Shown here one piece after another: positions 1-10,590 of a stretch of DNA of 21,996 nucleotides; within the stretch, counting starts at the first letter, position 1, and every line of letters starts with the position of its first letter. The stretch comes from Larix sibirica. Lineage: Eukaryota; Streptophyta; Pinopsida; Pinales; Pinaceae. The notes under the pieces are model-generated. The model did not search any database, was not told the origin of the DNA, and saw only the letters and a program-made list of their open reading frames with translations. The translations under genes were made by a program, and so were the position numbers. The DNA lies in contig NWUY0300109923.1 of assembly GCA_004151065.3 (NCBI GenBank), positions 18,282 to 40,277 of the forward strand. Reading direction: 5' to 3'.

Positions 1-2850
1 GGGGCCTTGGCCTTGAGCTCCACACTAGGGAAACATACATCGCATGTATACAATATTTACATTAAAAGCCAATATTTCATAAGGGTCAAATTGGGATATT
101 ACATTCACAAAGAATTCTAACCACCAAATCCTCATGTAATGAAAGCCAAGACAAAGAAACAAGAAGCATCTAGGAAATGAAAACATCTAATCACGCTCTC
201 AAATCAAGCAAGTAAATCCAAAGGAAACTGAAAGCAATGTTCTCCCAAAATCTAAATGGGGGACCCTTAATTTTTTGCAAAATTTAGGGGAATTTGTACG
301 AAGCCCAACAAATGGCGACACACTAGGCAAAGATCTTTTAAAGATAAATGATTTTCTTAGCCCCGGCATGCATACCTTTTAACCCCATTCAACCACTTAT
401 ATCTCATCCACTAAGCATAGATAAATAGCTTACACATTCTACTCAATAAAAGATAAAATTTCCTTTCATACTTTCTTTCTTTCTTTTCTTGGAAATCAAC
501 TAAAGGTTGTTGCCATGTCTTGGTGACCAACTAATGGCAGTGTCATTCACAAAAACCAACAAAAGTGAAAAAGCTAGCTCGTGATGAGACCTCGTGTATT
601 TCAGCCTTACAGTTGAGAGCCATTACTCTAGCTTGGTGACCAATACTGGTAATGCCACTCATGTAAGAACCCATGATCATGATAGGTCAGCTCATAATGA
701 GACATCATATCCTTCAGCTATCATCTTCGGTTTTTCTTTTATATACAAAAGGTCATGCTATGGTTATTGTTAATCTCTTAATATATTATCTAATGGATGG
801 GGAAGCATGTCTAAAAGACTCCTTAAGAGCAAGGGATGGCGTAAAAGGTAAAAGGTCTAGTGATTACTAGTGTCACTAACTTGCCCCGACTTCAAGAAAA
901 ATATTGCTTTAAAAGTAGACTTATCTAAATTATGTTATCATTTTAAAAAGATGAAGTTCTCAAATAATTATTGGAAAGTTCAATCAATTTAACAGCGAAT
1001 TTCATAACATATTTTCCAAAATCAGGATTAATTTCATCACAATAAGAATCTATGACAAAACAAGAAATTATTTCAAATGATCTCCTTAAGAAAGGATTTC
1101 ATATTTTATTTAACAAAAATAAAGGTTCAACTCAAGCATGATACCAGATGCTATTATGTATTTACAGCCCCTTTCAAACTTCAAGCAAACTAATAAAAGC
1201 AACTAGAAAACTAAGAAAGCTCTCAAAATCAATAAATCATCATAATCAAACAAACTTGAAAAAGAAAGGAAAGAGAAATTAATCTAATTGAAATGAACAA
1301 AAACATTTACAAATAAAAACAAACTAGGCCTTGAATTAACCAATTATCCCTGAAAGAAAAAATACAGTATATGTACCAAAATCGTAAAAATGAAATTAGA
1401 TGGGAAAAATTGTATTATAAGGGATAAAATGAAAAACAAAATAAATTTATGGGTCGTAAAAATTTTAAATAAAAAATATAATCTTATCCCTCTGAACAAT
1501 TATTGTGATAAAAATAATATTATGTAACAAAATATCAAGCCAATCAGACCCTTTATTAAAAATTATTGACACGAAGAAAAATCAAATTTAAAAGATACAT
1601 CTAAACTTAATCGTACAATTATCATGTCATTTCAAAAATAAGCGAATTACATCCATGAGTCACTTATCAAAAGAGATTAAAATAATTGAAATCGATGCAT
1701 AGCTAAGCTTCATATTGTTTGTCCATTTTGAATAATCAATTTCAAAATAATAGAAAAGTATCTACATATAAACATTGCATAAGAAAGTCATAATAATTGT
1801 AAATGATTAAGATATGATTTTAAAACACAATTTTTAATGGGAGTGTAGTTAAACATTGAAATCTTTCTTATCTGCTCTTGCTTCTAAATCATAGTAAATT
1901 GATCGTATTAAAATGTTTTATAATCAATTTCAAAATAATGAAGAATTAAACTAAGACTTGAAGATTAATGCTTTAGCAGGCATAATGAATTGCAAGATAA
2001 AAAAAAACAAGTAAAAGAGATAAATGAGACTTCCTTGAATGGTGTCTCACCTTAATCCTAAAATGAGGCATTGCTCCATAACTATGTTATTGAAACCAAT
2101 AAAAAAAGCTATTATGTTTGCAAATAAACAAATAAGGACTAATTAACCATTATCTACACCTACTCTATACTAGTTAAGGTCAAAAAGATAAGTAAAATCG
2201 AATTTCCAATGTAACCGATGAAATAACTCTAAATCTTCAAGAACAACATAATTTTCTATTAATAACAAAAACTGATATGTCAATAAATAAAGCTAAAAGG
2301 AAATGCATTGCACTCACCATTATGATTTCCATTCATGAATAAGAAAAGTATAGTCTTACCGAATTTTGAAAACCTCTTGAGGTGAGAATCCTCAAACCAA
2401 TATGCAAACAAGTCATGAAATTGGTAATGCAAACTATAATCTTGTTAAACAATATCCATGAATGGAAAACACGTCTCAAGAAAATGAATAGGAAGAATCA
2501 AACATAGCCAAGCAAGTCACTTTTTGGCTTCAACCAGAAAAGGTGCATTGAAAATCGATTGAACATAATTGTCTTGTAATATATACTTTTCCCCTAAGAA
2601 AGATTGAGGTGAAAGAGAATCAGATGTTGTTACAAATCTCATTCTGCTCATTCTGCTAGCTTCTTGTTTAATGGATAAACTATCAATACTCAACATATTA
2701 AAATAATCAAATTTCGATGGTGCAATGTTAAATAAAGTAAATGAAATATTATGTACATCGAAATCTAAGAATGGATCGGGATATATAGAGAAAAAAGAAT
2801 TGGTGACAAGAAAATAAAAAGGATACCTTGCATTAGAACAATTATTGATG
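1..2850. other. AT-rich stretch without recognisable gene; likely decayed downstream part of the Gypsy remnant
   Basis: No sustained reading frame is visible on either strand; the longest open stretches are about 60 codons and match nothing I know. The plus strand is A-rich with many short A and T runs. It lies downstream, in minus-strand sense, of the gag remnant at 3045-4131, so it may be the eroded continuation of that element, but no protease, reverse transcriptase or integrase motif could be read. The assignment to the element is inference from position. The only internal structure seen is a diverged direct repeat at 519-718. Confidence 0.4.
519..718. repeat. Diverged direct repeat, two copies of about 87 bp
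   Basis: Copy 1 (519-605) and copy 2 (632-718) both start with cttggtgaccaa, carry a central gctcrtratgagac block and end in ttcagc. The copies are clearly related but diverged, with a period of about 113 bp. No coding sense is apparent. It looks like an old local duplication inside repeat-derived DNA. Confidence 0.6.
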
Positions 2851-3044
2851 GTAAAATTTCAAGAGATTCATCTTTCCTTACTTCATTGTTCTTCATAAGA
2901 AGCCTTTTGAAGATTGGTATGTTCATTAGTAAGAGAAAAAATTGAATTTTCAATCATAATATGATCACCTGAAACTCCTTCATGTATGATTGGTGGATCA
3001 ATCTCATGAAATGCATTTAACCTTTATTCTAAGCAAGAAAAGGT

Positions 3045-4131
3045 TCATTGGTCAAGATACATAATTTCTTCTTCAATCAAATGATTAGCATCTGCAATAT
3101 GATCTATCAAATATTTAGAACACTTGAAATCATTAGTAGCATGCATGTGTTCATAAGTAATTGAATTTAAGAACGAATTAGAACAAGAAATAAAAGTAGA
3201 TGAAGATACATTGTAGTTTACGATCAACTGTTTATCTATATCAAAAATAACAGAAGATTGAAAATTAAGTAGCTCAGAAGAATGATTAACTTTCCCATTT
3301 AGATGAACAGATTGATCCTCAATTTGTCTTTCCCCTTCTCATTTCTTGATTGAAACTTCAAAACCTTCTATGAAAGATGCATCCATGTATCCTCTGAGAA
3401 TTATTGATGAGGAATAATTACCAGAGGGACAAGACACCTCTTCTTCTTCCATCCTTTCATCTTGAATTTGAGTAGAAGCCACAAATTCAAGAATATGAGG
3501 AATAGGAGTTTATAGATCGATGATAGGCTCAAGAGAAGTATCTTAGGAAATTGGAAAATGATTTCTTGATTATCTTGTAAGCAAAATCCATCTTGTGGAC
3601 TAACATTATGATATGTATTAGATTTATCATGTACAAGGTGATTTTGTTGAATGAAAGGAGTAGAAGAATTTGCAATTAAGTCATGAAGATCAAATTCAAA
3701 AAATAGATTGCGAAATGAAATTTATAAAGAACATGATTAAATCTTACTGAAAAGTCTTTTGAAGATTCACCTTTCTTCTTTGGAAGATCTTGTAACTCAT
3801 TGGAGAGTTTGTTAAAATCATAATCCTCAAAAGCATCCAAAAAGTCATCCACAAAGTGAAACCATGTGTATATAAAATAAGTTGGAAAAGTTTCCAACTA
3901 GCATTTGATTCGACCTCTAGAAGTGTAAGTGAACAACCTGCAAAGAAAATTTAAATCGGTAATGTTATGTTTGATGCATTTACACCGAAAATTTTTAAGA
4001 TGATTATTTGCAGATGTGTTCTCTTCACTATCAAATTCAAGTTTCTACAAGAGACTAATTGTCTCAATGGGAATGATAATTGATGGAAGATTAAAAACAG
4101 ATTCCCAAACATGAATTTGGGTAGTAGCCAT
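3045..4131 (-). pseudogene. Degenerate Ty3/Gypsy-type retrotransposon gag remnant
   Basis: The minus strand reads as a gag-like protein starting MATTQIHVWESV at 4131. It runs through HNITDLNFLCRLFTYTSRGR and then, from about 3885, through FVDDFLDAFEDYDF, NELQDLPKKKGES and DFSVRFNHVLYKFH. The pattern of aromatic residues, the acidic FLxAFxDYDF block and the ES..DF..RF..V.Y.F tail is typical of the Retrotrans_gag domain of plant Gypsy elements. The frame is broken by TAG at 4045-4047, TAG at 3898-3900, a frameshift near 3690-3705, and TGA at 3339-3341. After the shift an acidic, low-complexity C-terminal part can be followed to a stop near 3045. Related residues (FHEIDPPIIHEGVSGDHI) continue to about 2850. 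No zinc knuckle or pol domain was found. The assignment rests on domain pattern recognition, not a search. Confidence 0.72.
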
Positions 4132-4316
4132 AAATGGTTAAGACAATGAAAATTTAAACTGTCAGTAGGTTAGCCTGTCATCTAACCTGCCTTGTAGTGC
4201 ATGTTATGATGATGTAGAAGAATTAAGATGTAAAATGAAATGTTGCAAGGCAAAGGATAAAATGAATAATTTATATAATTGAAATTAAAACTATCAACCA
4301 TTCATATTTTACCTAG

Positions 4317-4333
4317 CCCTCCTTCTAGCGCCA
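4317..4333 (-). other. Primer-binding-site-like motif of the Gypsy remnant
   Basis: The minus strand reads TGGCGCTAGAAGGAGGG. TGGCGC is how many plant LTR-retrotransposon primer binding sites begin, since it pairs with a tRNA 3' end. It sits about 185 bases upstream of the gag ATG at 4131, the expected place. The LTR would then end just above it; minus-strand CTCGTCA, ending at 4339, could be the LTR CA end followed by a 5-nt spacer. Which tRNA it matches is not resolved. Confidence 0.5.
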
Positions 4334-4336
4334 TCC

Positions 4337-4367
4337 GTTGACGAGTAATTATGACCTACTCATCAAC
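4337..4367. repeat. Short inverted repeat at the presumed LTR edge
   Basis: Arms gttgacgagta (4337-4347) and tactcatcaac (4357-4367) are reverse complements at 10 of 11 positions, with a 9-base loop. The hairpin lies directly next to the primer-binding-site-like motif, so it would sit at the 3' end of the minus-strand LTR, where RNA processing signals are often placed. That role is inference. Confidence 0.6.
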
Positions 4368-6487
4368 GAAGAGAAAACAACCTAGACTGTGAAGAGAGTG
4401 GCAACATTGGTTTTGAGTAGTATTGGATCAACAAGAAAAAGGTTTTATAAAACATACATTTGGAGTAACAATGTTTCTAGACAAGCCACATGTAAAAGTG
4501 GTTTTTTCATTGCGGGTTAGTGAGGAAAAAATAAAGGTCATACATATTGGCGACCCACAATGAATCTAGGCCACTAATCTCTTGCAATCATCAATGCTCA
4601 ATCCAAGATGAGGTAACTTGTTGGATACACAACCAATTACCCCTGTGCTTTATCCATCATCAATATATCCCTAATCCAACTAGAAAATTTCCATGTTACA
4701 ATGCATTCTAGAGGGAGTCTTACAATTAAAAATAGTCATCAAATATGAATTCCCAATGCATTCCCAAACATTAAAATCAACAACATCAGTCCCAACACAC
4801 TCTGCAACTCTATCCCATTCGAAATGGAATCGAGGGTGTAATGCAAAACACCTTAATGAGGGCTTGGAAATCACTAGCATTGTTTGACCTATAGGAGTTA
4901 TTAGAAGCTCAATAGGGAGGTTTTTTTTCCTTCTTGTCTTCAACAGACTGAAAATAGTGCAGAAACTCTTTTAAGAACTCTTATTTTGATGGTAAAGGCA
5001 AAATATAGAGGTGCCATATTAAGATATGAATAACATAAAAGGATTGCAGGATTGTCTCTGAGATGGAACATTTGTGTATGTTAGAGCATTTCAAGTCTCC
5101 ATTTATACTTGGAGAGTAGGATGTTAAGTATTGCTTGAACCCAAGATCACATGGTGGTTATTATTGAAGTGCATTTTAATGAATTATATTGGGAATAAAG
5201 GAAAATGGTGTAGAGTATATAGACTTCATATTTTGTGGGCAACAAGTTGGCATTCTCTACTTTTAATGCAATTGACAAGGAATTTTCCTTGAATTTTCCA
5301 CCTGGCACTTAGCTACAAGAGATGAACATATTGTTCATAGGTAGCACACTCCACAAGGGATGGCTCTATATTGTTATTTCTCACTACACCACTAGATAAG
5401 TCTTCATTGGTCTCTAAGACCCAAACTACTTCAATTCATTAGAATCCCCACAAGCTATGACTCTTCAAATGAACTTGTTAAAATGAATAGTATCTCATTT
5501 TATTCAACAGTGTCAAATCGTGCTTTAGTCATTTGGAAAATGGTCCTTAGACAATACAAAATTTAAGGATCAGATGAGGACAAGTACAACATCTTAAGCA
5601 ATGTTGTTCAGGTAATTAATGTCTTCAAAGAACAACATTCGTGAGAGTCATGGCTTTCCAAGTTGAGTTACTTGTCATGAGAGTATTGATTGCACATCTT
5701 GTTATTATTCTAAGGTAGATTATTCTAGTCTTTGAGTTGGAGCATTGGTTGTGTCTACTTCTTCTGTCACTAGGGTGACTCATTTGTTTACTAATTAGTT
5801 GATGGATGGATACCTACCCCAACTTTACTTTGGATATTAACCAACCAAGGATACTCTTAAAAAGATTGAAATAATTCTCATATATTGGTCGTGATGGTGG
5901 GTGAGTTGTTTTCCTTGAAAAAATGGCAAAATACAAGATAATTTATTTCCTTCATTGCTTTTCTTTTCAAGCTTTTATAATTTGTTGCAATTCCATTTTA
6001 TGTTGTACACCATTTGTAGGTACCTCCAAATAGGTATATGTCAAATCTATCTGCTAAGAGAAGGGATAGTTTAGGAGGAATGGGGAAAAGTGAGATGTCC
6101 ATTGGATGTAACAATGTTAAATAAAGTACTAAAGGTCAAAGGTAAGAATTTTTCTTGTTGAAGGAGGGACATGTCATTATGATGATGAGACAAAAGGTGA
6201 CATTGAGGTCCCCATGAGGTGCGAGCATCTAGTGACATAGTGGAAGCAAAACAACTTCCAAATTTGAACACTAATTTATCGCATTGTGCCATATTCTATA
6301 CATTGTCTTGAGGGCTCAAGGGATTTAACTATTGGCTTTATGATTGTTATTAGTTGTTGGATTTGTGTTAAATGCACATGAATGTTATTGTGGTTGTTCA
6401 TTCCAACAAATACATTTTATGGTGAATTTAATTAGGTTTGATTTTAATTCTCAGTATTTTTGGACATGGCAGTAACTTAGCTCGACT
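4368..6487. other. Stretch without assignable gene; probably LTR and other repeat sequence
   Basis: The minus-strand LTR of the Gypsy remnant should occupy the lower part, but without its partner LTR I cannot place the outer end. Open frames here (for example minus 4680-4943, 87 codons, and minus 6071-6292, 73 codons) show no known domain and overlap open frames on the other strand. They are more likely chance frames or fossils of unknown repeats. No promoter or RNA gene was recognised. Confidence 0.4.
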
Positions 6488-6563
6488 TGTGTAGGAATCA
6501 CATTTGGTATTGGGGCTAGGTCTCAACTATGTGTAGGAATCACATCTGGTATCAGGGCTAGGT
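6488..6563 (+). repeat. Tandem 34-bp repeat containing an initiator-Met PBS-like motif
   Basis: Two copies of a unit starting tgtgtaggaatcacat lie at 6488-6521 and 6530-6563 (period 42). The second contains TGGTATCAGGGC (6547-6558), one base from TGGTATCAGAGC, the primer binding site complementary to initiator methionine tRNA used by many plant LTR retrotransposons. The first copy has the more degenerate TGGTATTGGGGC. In such elements an LTR would end a few bases upstream, here perhaps at aatcaca. No gag or pol sequence was readable downstream, so this would be a fossil or solo fragment. Confidence 0.45.
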
Positions 6564-6747
6564 ATTACCACTTTTCACTAAGCCTACTTGAATTTTCATT
6601 TATTATTTGAAGTGGAGACTTGGTGTTACATTCAAAATGTCTTGATTGTATATTGTTCGAGGTAGGCATCCATTTCATGCTTGCATTGACTTAATGATTG
6701 CTTGTTTGTTCGTATTTGTGTTTTGGGTTAATACTATAATGAACCTT

Positions 6748-6982
6748 GAGATATAGTTTTTTTCCTACCATGTATTATTAGTTGCATTCTAGATTTTCCT
6801 GGCTTAACCTTGTCCAAGTATGTATCTCCTTTTCGATGTCCATGTCCTTCACTTGATTTCAAACAAGCTTTAATATAGAGTTTTGGAAACCCTAGCTCAA
6901 CCACTTACTTGTATTCATGCCCAAGTCGAGTCTTGGCTTCAAAGAACAAGAAAAATTCGAGATCAAATAAAACCCCTATTAG
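6748..6982. repeat. Direct repeat, copy 1 (about 235 bp)
   Basis: This block is repeated in the same orientation at 7539-7773. Shared anchors in order are ttcctaccatgtatt, cgatgtccatg, ccttcacttgatttca, caagctttaat, attcatgccca, gagtcttggcttcaaaga and acccctattag. The two copies have equal length and show many substitutions and compensating small indels. An open frame of 60 codons at 6909-7091 begins inside it and is not shared as an intact frame by copy 2. It may be an LTR or part of an unnamed dispersed repeat. Confidence 0.75.
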
Positions 6983-7538
6983 GGATGAAGCTGCATTAAA
7001 ACCTAAATTGAGGTCACATGAATGTTTTCATTTTCATTGTGTTTATGCTCATGCATTTCATTCTTCTTATTTTCTAATAAGAAGAAAATAGCTAATGCAA
7101 TATGATCTATGCAGTTAATTTTAAGCTACAATAGTGCAAGAGTTGATAAAGCTTGCCATCCATGGTTGAATTTGTTTTATACCATTTGTTCTTTCTTAAT
7201 AACAAAAAATTTTACATGTTACAAATGGTTATAATTATAATAAATTATAATTATAGGTGCAATTATAATTATAATAATAGGTGCATAAAAAATAGAAATA
7301 ATTTGGTGCATACTTAAGATTAAAATGGGAAACATTAAGCTAAGAAGGGGATTAGTGCATGGATGAAAATTGTGATCCATGAAAATAAGCCTTTTTTTAA
7401 CAATAAGTAAAAGGGGTTTATAAGCAAGGAAGAAGGACTAGGTGAGGGTTCTTCTCTTCCTATGCGCTTTTGTTTTTTGTCATATTGTTTCATTAGAAGG
7501 GTCTATTGTCGAGTATGTGGTGAGTATTTCCTATAGGT
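6983..7538. other. AT-rich spacer between the 235-bp repeats
   Basis: The spacer of about 556 bp contains a short AT-rich simple repeat near 7230-7280, where aattataattataat recurs, and T-rich stretches. No reading frame with recognisable motifs was seen. If the flanking 235-bp copies were LTRs, this interval would be the internal region, but it is far too short for gag-pol and shows no PBS or polypurine tract that I can identify. Confidence 0.45.
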
Positions 7539-7773
7539 GAGATAATAGTTTTTTTTCCTACCATGTATTCCCCGTTGCATTCTTGATTTTCATGACTCGA
7601 CCTTGCCCAAGTATATCCCTCATTTACGATGTCCATGCCCTTCACTTGATTTCAATCAAGCTTTAATGGAGAAAGTTTTAGAGAGCCTAGCTTGACCACA
7701 TATATTCATGCCCAGCGCGAGTCTTGGCTTCAAAGAAGAAAAATTCAAGGAGATCAAATAAGACCCCTATTAG
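7539..7773. repeat. Direct repeat, copy 2 (about 235 bp)
   Basis: This is the partner of 6748-6982, same orientation, 791 bp away start to start. It differs by many point changes, for example a long T run of eight instead of seven and cgacc in place of taacc, so the duplication is old. It ends exactly where the next duplicated block (7772-7836) begins. Confidence 0.75.
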
Positions 7774-7970
7774 TTTTCCTCAAAAATTAACAACTTTATA
7801 TTAATAGATGCACAATACCATTGATTTTGTTTCTTTATATCAATTCTAGACAAAGATCCTTAAATATTCAATATTGTAAAAAAAATGAGAAGACTATTCA
7901 CTCAAAAGTTTTCCTAAAAATTAACAAATTTAGATTAATAAATGCAAGATACCATTGATTTTGTTTCTTT
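7772..7970. repeat. Direct repeat pair of about 65 bp
   Basis: Copies at 7772-7836 and 7907-7970 share agttttcct, aaaattaacaa, attaata.atgca and ataccattgattttgtttc. They differ at several positions and are separated by 70 bp that includes an A run. No coding sense was seen. Confidence 0.7.
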
Positions 7971-8029
7971 CCTCTATGTTTAGAAAAGCTAGAAGGGTAA
8001 ACATGCCCCTTGAATTGACCTCCATCTTG

Positions 8030-8241
8030 TGTGTCTCCAAACAACTCGACCTTTGATAAGTCACAATTTTCCTACTTGGCATTAGCTTGCAAGCTATGAG
8101 CATTACCTAGGTTCATAGTGGCAACAAACCCCCATGTTGCATGTGTCTCAAAACTCAACCTTTGCTTAGTCACAAATTTCCTACCTAGCATTGCCTTGCA
8201 AGCTACTGGCACTACCCAGGGTTCATAACAACAACAAACCC
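8030..8241. repeat. Near-tandem direct repeat of about 100 bp
   Basis: Copy 1 (8030-8131) and copy 2 (8142-8241) share gtgtctc, aactc.accttt, agtcacaa.tttcctac, ttgcaagcta and gcaacaaaccc-like segments in the same order, with a 10-bp spacer. Divergence is moderate. This looks like an old segmental duplication in non-coding DNA. Confidence 0.72.
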
Positions 8242-8702
8242 AATTTGAACCTAGGTCTCATCCTAATCCCAACTACTATTGATTCCAATAGATCTAAAAT
8301 ATCACTTGCATTAGGGTAAAGAATAACAACCCTACAATTCAAATACATTGAGGTGCCTTGAAACATTGATTTTATCAAAGATAATGTCCTCTAGATAGTC
8401 AATGATTGCACTAACTAATGACATTTTTCCCCATTCTCATACAATCAATCTTGGTTCTTGGATCCATATCAATTTTTGCACCCCGAGTAGCAAGGTGTTT
8501 TACAATCCAATATGGGGTTGATGTAACACGTATCGTTGTATAACATTATGTAACATCACATTAAAAAAAACACAAATGAACAAACGATGATTTTGTCCTA
8601 GTGACTTCCATGGCAATTGCTATCCCGTATAAATCTAGGGCTTCCTTAAAATACCATGTCTTTATAACAGACCATGTTCAAAAAATAATATCAACGAAGA
8701 GT

Positions 8703-8815
8703 AAATGAGAGAGACATACCTCTTCTAATTTGTACTCAAAAATTTAAATGTAGCCAAATCCACCATTTAATTGTAGCCAAAAATTTAAATGAGAGAGACA
8801 TACCTCTTCTAATTT
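8703..8815. repeat. Perfect 29-bp direct repeat, 84 bp apart
   Basis: Positions 8703-8731 and 8787-8815 are identical for 29 bases. The flanks also share aaaaatttaaatg and gtagcca words, so a slightly larger block was duplicated and partly diverged. Confidence 0.8.
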
Positions 8816-9261
8816 TTATTGCACATGTTCAATATTATTTTTTCTAATTTAAATAAAAATAAATTAAAAATAAGTTATTTTCTGAAATAAGATGATACTT
8901 TGTCATGAGATAGAAAACTGAACTATAAGGCCATGCTTCAAAATGATGCCCTTTGAAGCAAAATGATGATATATAAGCGTTTCTAGATAATCAAAGCAAT
9001 TTTTAAAACCAAATATAAAGCATTTTAAAAACCAAACCTTTCACGTGATTAATGTTTAAATAAAAAGAAGTTAACTTAAAAGGTCATGAAGAGGAGAATA
9101 TCAAACATGTTAATGCACAATCCATTTTAATAAAACAATAAAAAATAAAGAAGAAAAAGACAATAAATTTTAATTTCACAAATTTACAAATATTTATGAT
9201 GATAACATACACTGGTTTTTTACTTCATATGACCTGATTTTTTACCTTCTAGGAATTGTTG

Positions 9262-9321
9262 GATCATTTTTATGAAGAACCTAATATTAATGATCATTTT
9301 TATGAAGAATTTAATATTAAT
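9262..9321. repeat. 30-bp tandem duplication
   Basis: Two head-to-tail 30-bp units begin gatcatttttatgaagaa and end taatattaat. They differ at two bases (cc in unit 1, tt in unit 2). An additional aatattaatatt tract follows. Confidence 0.8.
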
Positions 9322-9866
9322 ATTAATATTCTTAAAGTTGCGTTCTTAAAATGGATATCAAAGTGTATTAGAATCGAATCATATTATTGATGTGGTTAAG
9401 ATATTGGTTGATAAATTTAGCTTGAATTTCCAACCTAAAAGTGTAAATTTTTAATTCAAATGCAAAAGAAAACATAAAGGTGTGCATGTCACTACCAGGG
9501 AATCAATTTAACTAGTACCCTTGTCTTATTCTTGTGCAAACTAGGAAAAGCAAAGGTACTAGTCCACCCAAAATTATACTAGCACAGCCACCAACTACCA
9601 TGGAATCAACTAGGCAATACAATTTAGGAAAAGTATAGGTACTAATCCTCCCAAAATTAAAATAGCACCACTTATATGTTACTTGTTCTCCATGCTTAGT
9701 TGTAATCACTTGTTGTCTATGCCTCAACAACATGTTACTTTCTTTAGTTAAGTGCGTTGTTTATCACTAACTGTTATCAAAACATGAGCTACAAGTTATC
9801 CATACATCAACTACAAGTAATCTTTTATACATCTTTTTTGTAACTATTATTTTGAATTTTGAACAA

Positions 9867-9950
9867 CGAAGTGAATGTGGAAGTGAATATAAAACAAAGA
9901 TAAATGTTCGAAGTGAATGTGGAAGTGAATATAAAACAAAGATAAATGTT
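9867..9950. repeat. Perfect 42-bp tandem duplication
   Basis: Units 9867-9908 and 9909-9950 are identical (start cgaagtgaatgtggaagtga, end gataaatgtt). The lack of differences suggests a recent duplication compared with the diverged repeats further left. Confidence 0.88.
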
Positions 9951-10470
9951 CTGAAAATGGTGAACTATGAACATCCTAAGATAAGCATTTTTAGAAGTTT
10001 GTTTTGGTCAAAATCCAACTGTAATTGTTAAAATTGTAGTTATATGTTGTTGGATAGCAGATATAAGGTGTCAAACGAATTTTTGAAAGCACTAAATCCA
10101 TTTGTCATAAAAATAAAAATGCAATTTTAACAAAGCAAAATCAAAATGTCAATAAAGAGATAAGATCCATTCCAGATTCCAGCGAAAAAAAATGAAAAAA
10201 ACACAAAACAAAATAAACATGAAATGAAGCCAACTCCTGAAATCAGTGCGCATTGATCCCATATTTTTATCAAAAAATAACCCCAAAAAAATCCAAAACA
10301 AGGAATGAAGCCAACTCCAAGAAATATAACCAAAAACACCAAAACATGGAATAATTAACAAAAATACAAAACATGGAATAATTAACCAGCTTCTAAAAAT
10401 AATTGGTGGGGATTTAATATGGGAATCGACGATTTAGAGGAATGAATGTGGGGAAAAAAACATGCAAAGA
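9951..10470. other. A-rich stretch with small repeats, no gene
   Basis: A 19-bp word aaaacatggaataattaac occurs at 10341-10359 and again at 10368-10386 (period 27). The words atgaagccaactcc recur about 85 bp apart near 10222 and 10307. The minus-strand open frames here translate to phenylalanine-rich low-complexity strings, as expected from antisense of an A-rich tract. I do not call them genes. Confidence 0.55.
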
Positions 10471-10479
10471 ACAAGGGTA

Positions 10480-10590
10480 AACCATGAATGTGGATGTGTT
10501 CTTCAATGCATGCGGTGAATGTGGATGTATGCATGCGGTGAATGTGGGTGTGTCCTCGAATGGATGCAATGAATTTGTAGAATGTGGTGA
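10480..10590. repeat. Imperfect minisatellite based on gaatgtggatgt
   Basis: Variants of gaatgtgg followed by atgtgt, gtgtgt or atgtatgcatgcggt occur several times in a row between about 10485 and 10590. Related words continue into the mosaic at 10581-10844 and again near 10880. The antisense strand gives His/Ser/Thr-rich peptide repeats, which I regard as a by-product. Confidence 0.6.

Larger units (their letters stand above)
8242..9866. other. AT-rich intergenic stretch with short duplications
   Basis: No gene was recognised. Two small repeats are present. A perfect 29-bp direct repeat (aaatgagagagacatacctc followed by ttctaattt) lies at 8703-8731 and 8787-8815. A 30-bp tandem pair starting gatcatttttatgaagaa lies at 9262-9291 and 9292-9321, running into an (aatatt) simple tract. 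The 73-codon minus frame at 9512-9733 has no known motif and is probably chance. Confidence 0.5.

Noticed and set aside
4680-4943. 87-codon minus frame with a 64-codon frame on the opposite strand
   Set aside because: Neither translation shows a known domain; the region is probably LTR or other repeat sequence.
6748-7773. The 235-bp direct repeats as LTRs of a small (TRIM-like) element
   Set aside because: Ends are not clear TG...CA, and no PBS or polypurine tract was seen in the 556-bp interior; kept only as a repeat pair.
10127-10361. Two overlapping minus frames of about 70 codons, very Phe-rich
   Set aside because: Products of an A-rich plus strand; low complexity and mutually overlapping in different frames. 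A membrane protein is not supported.
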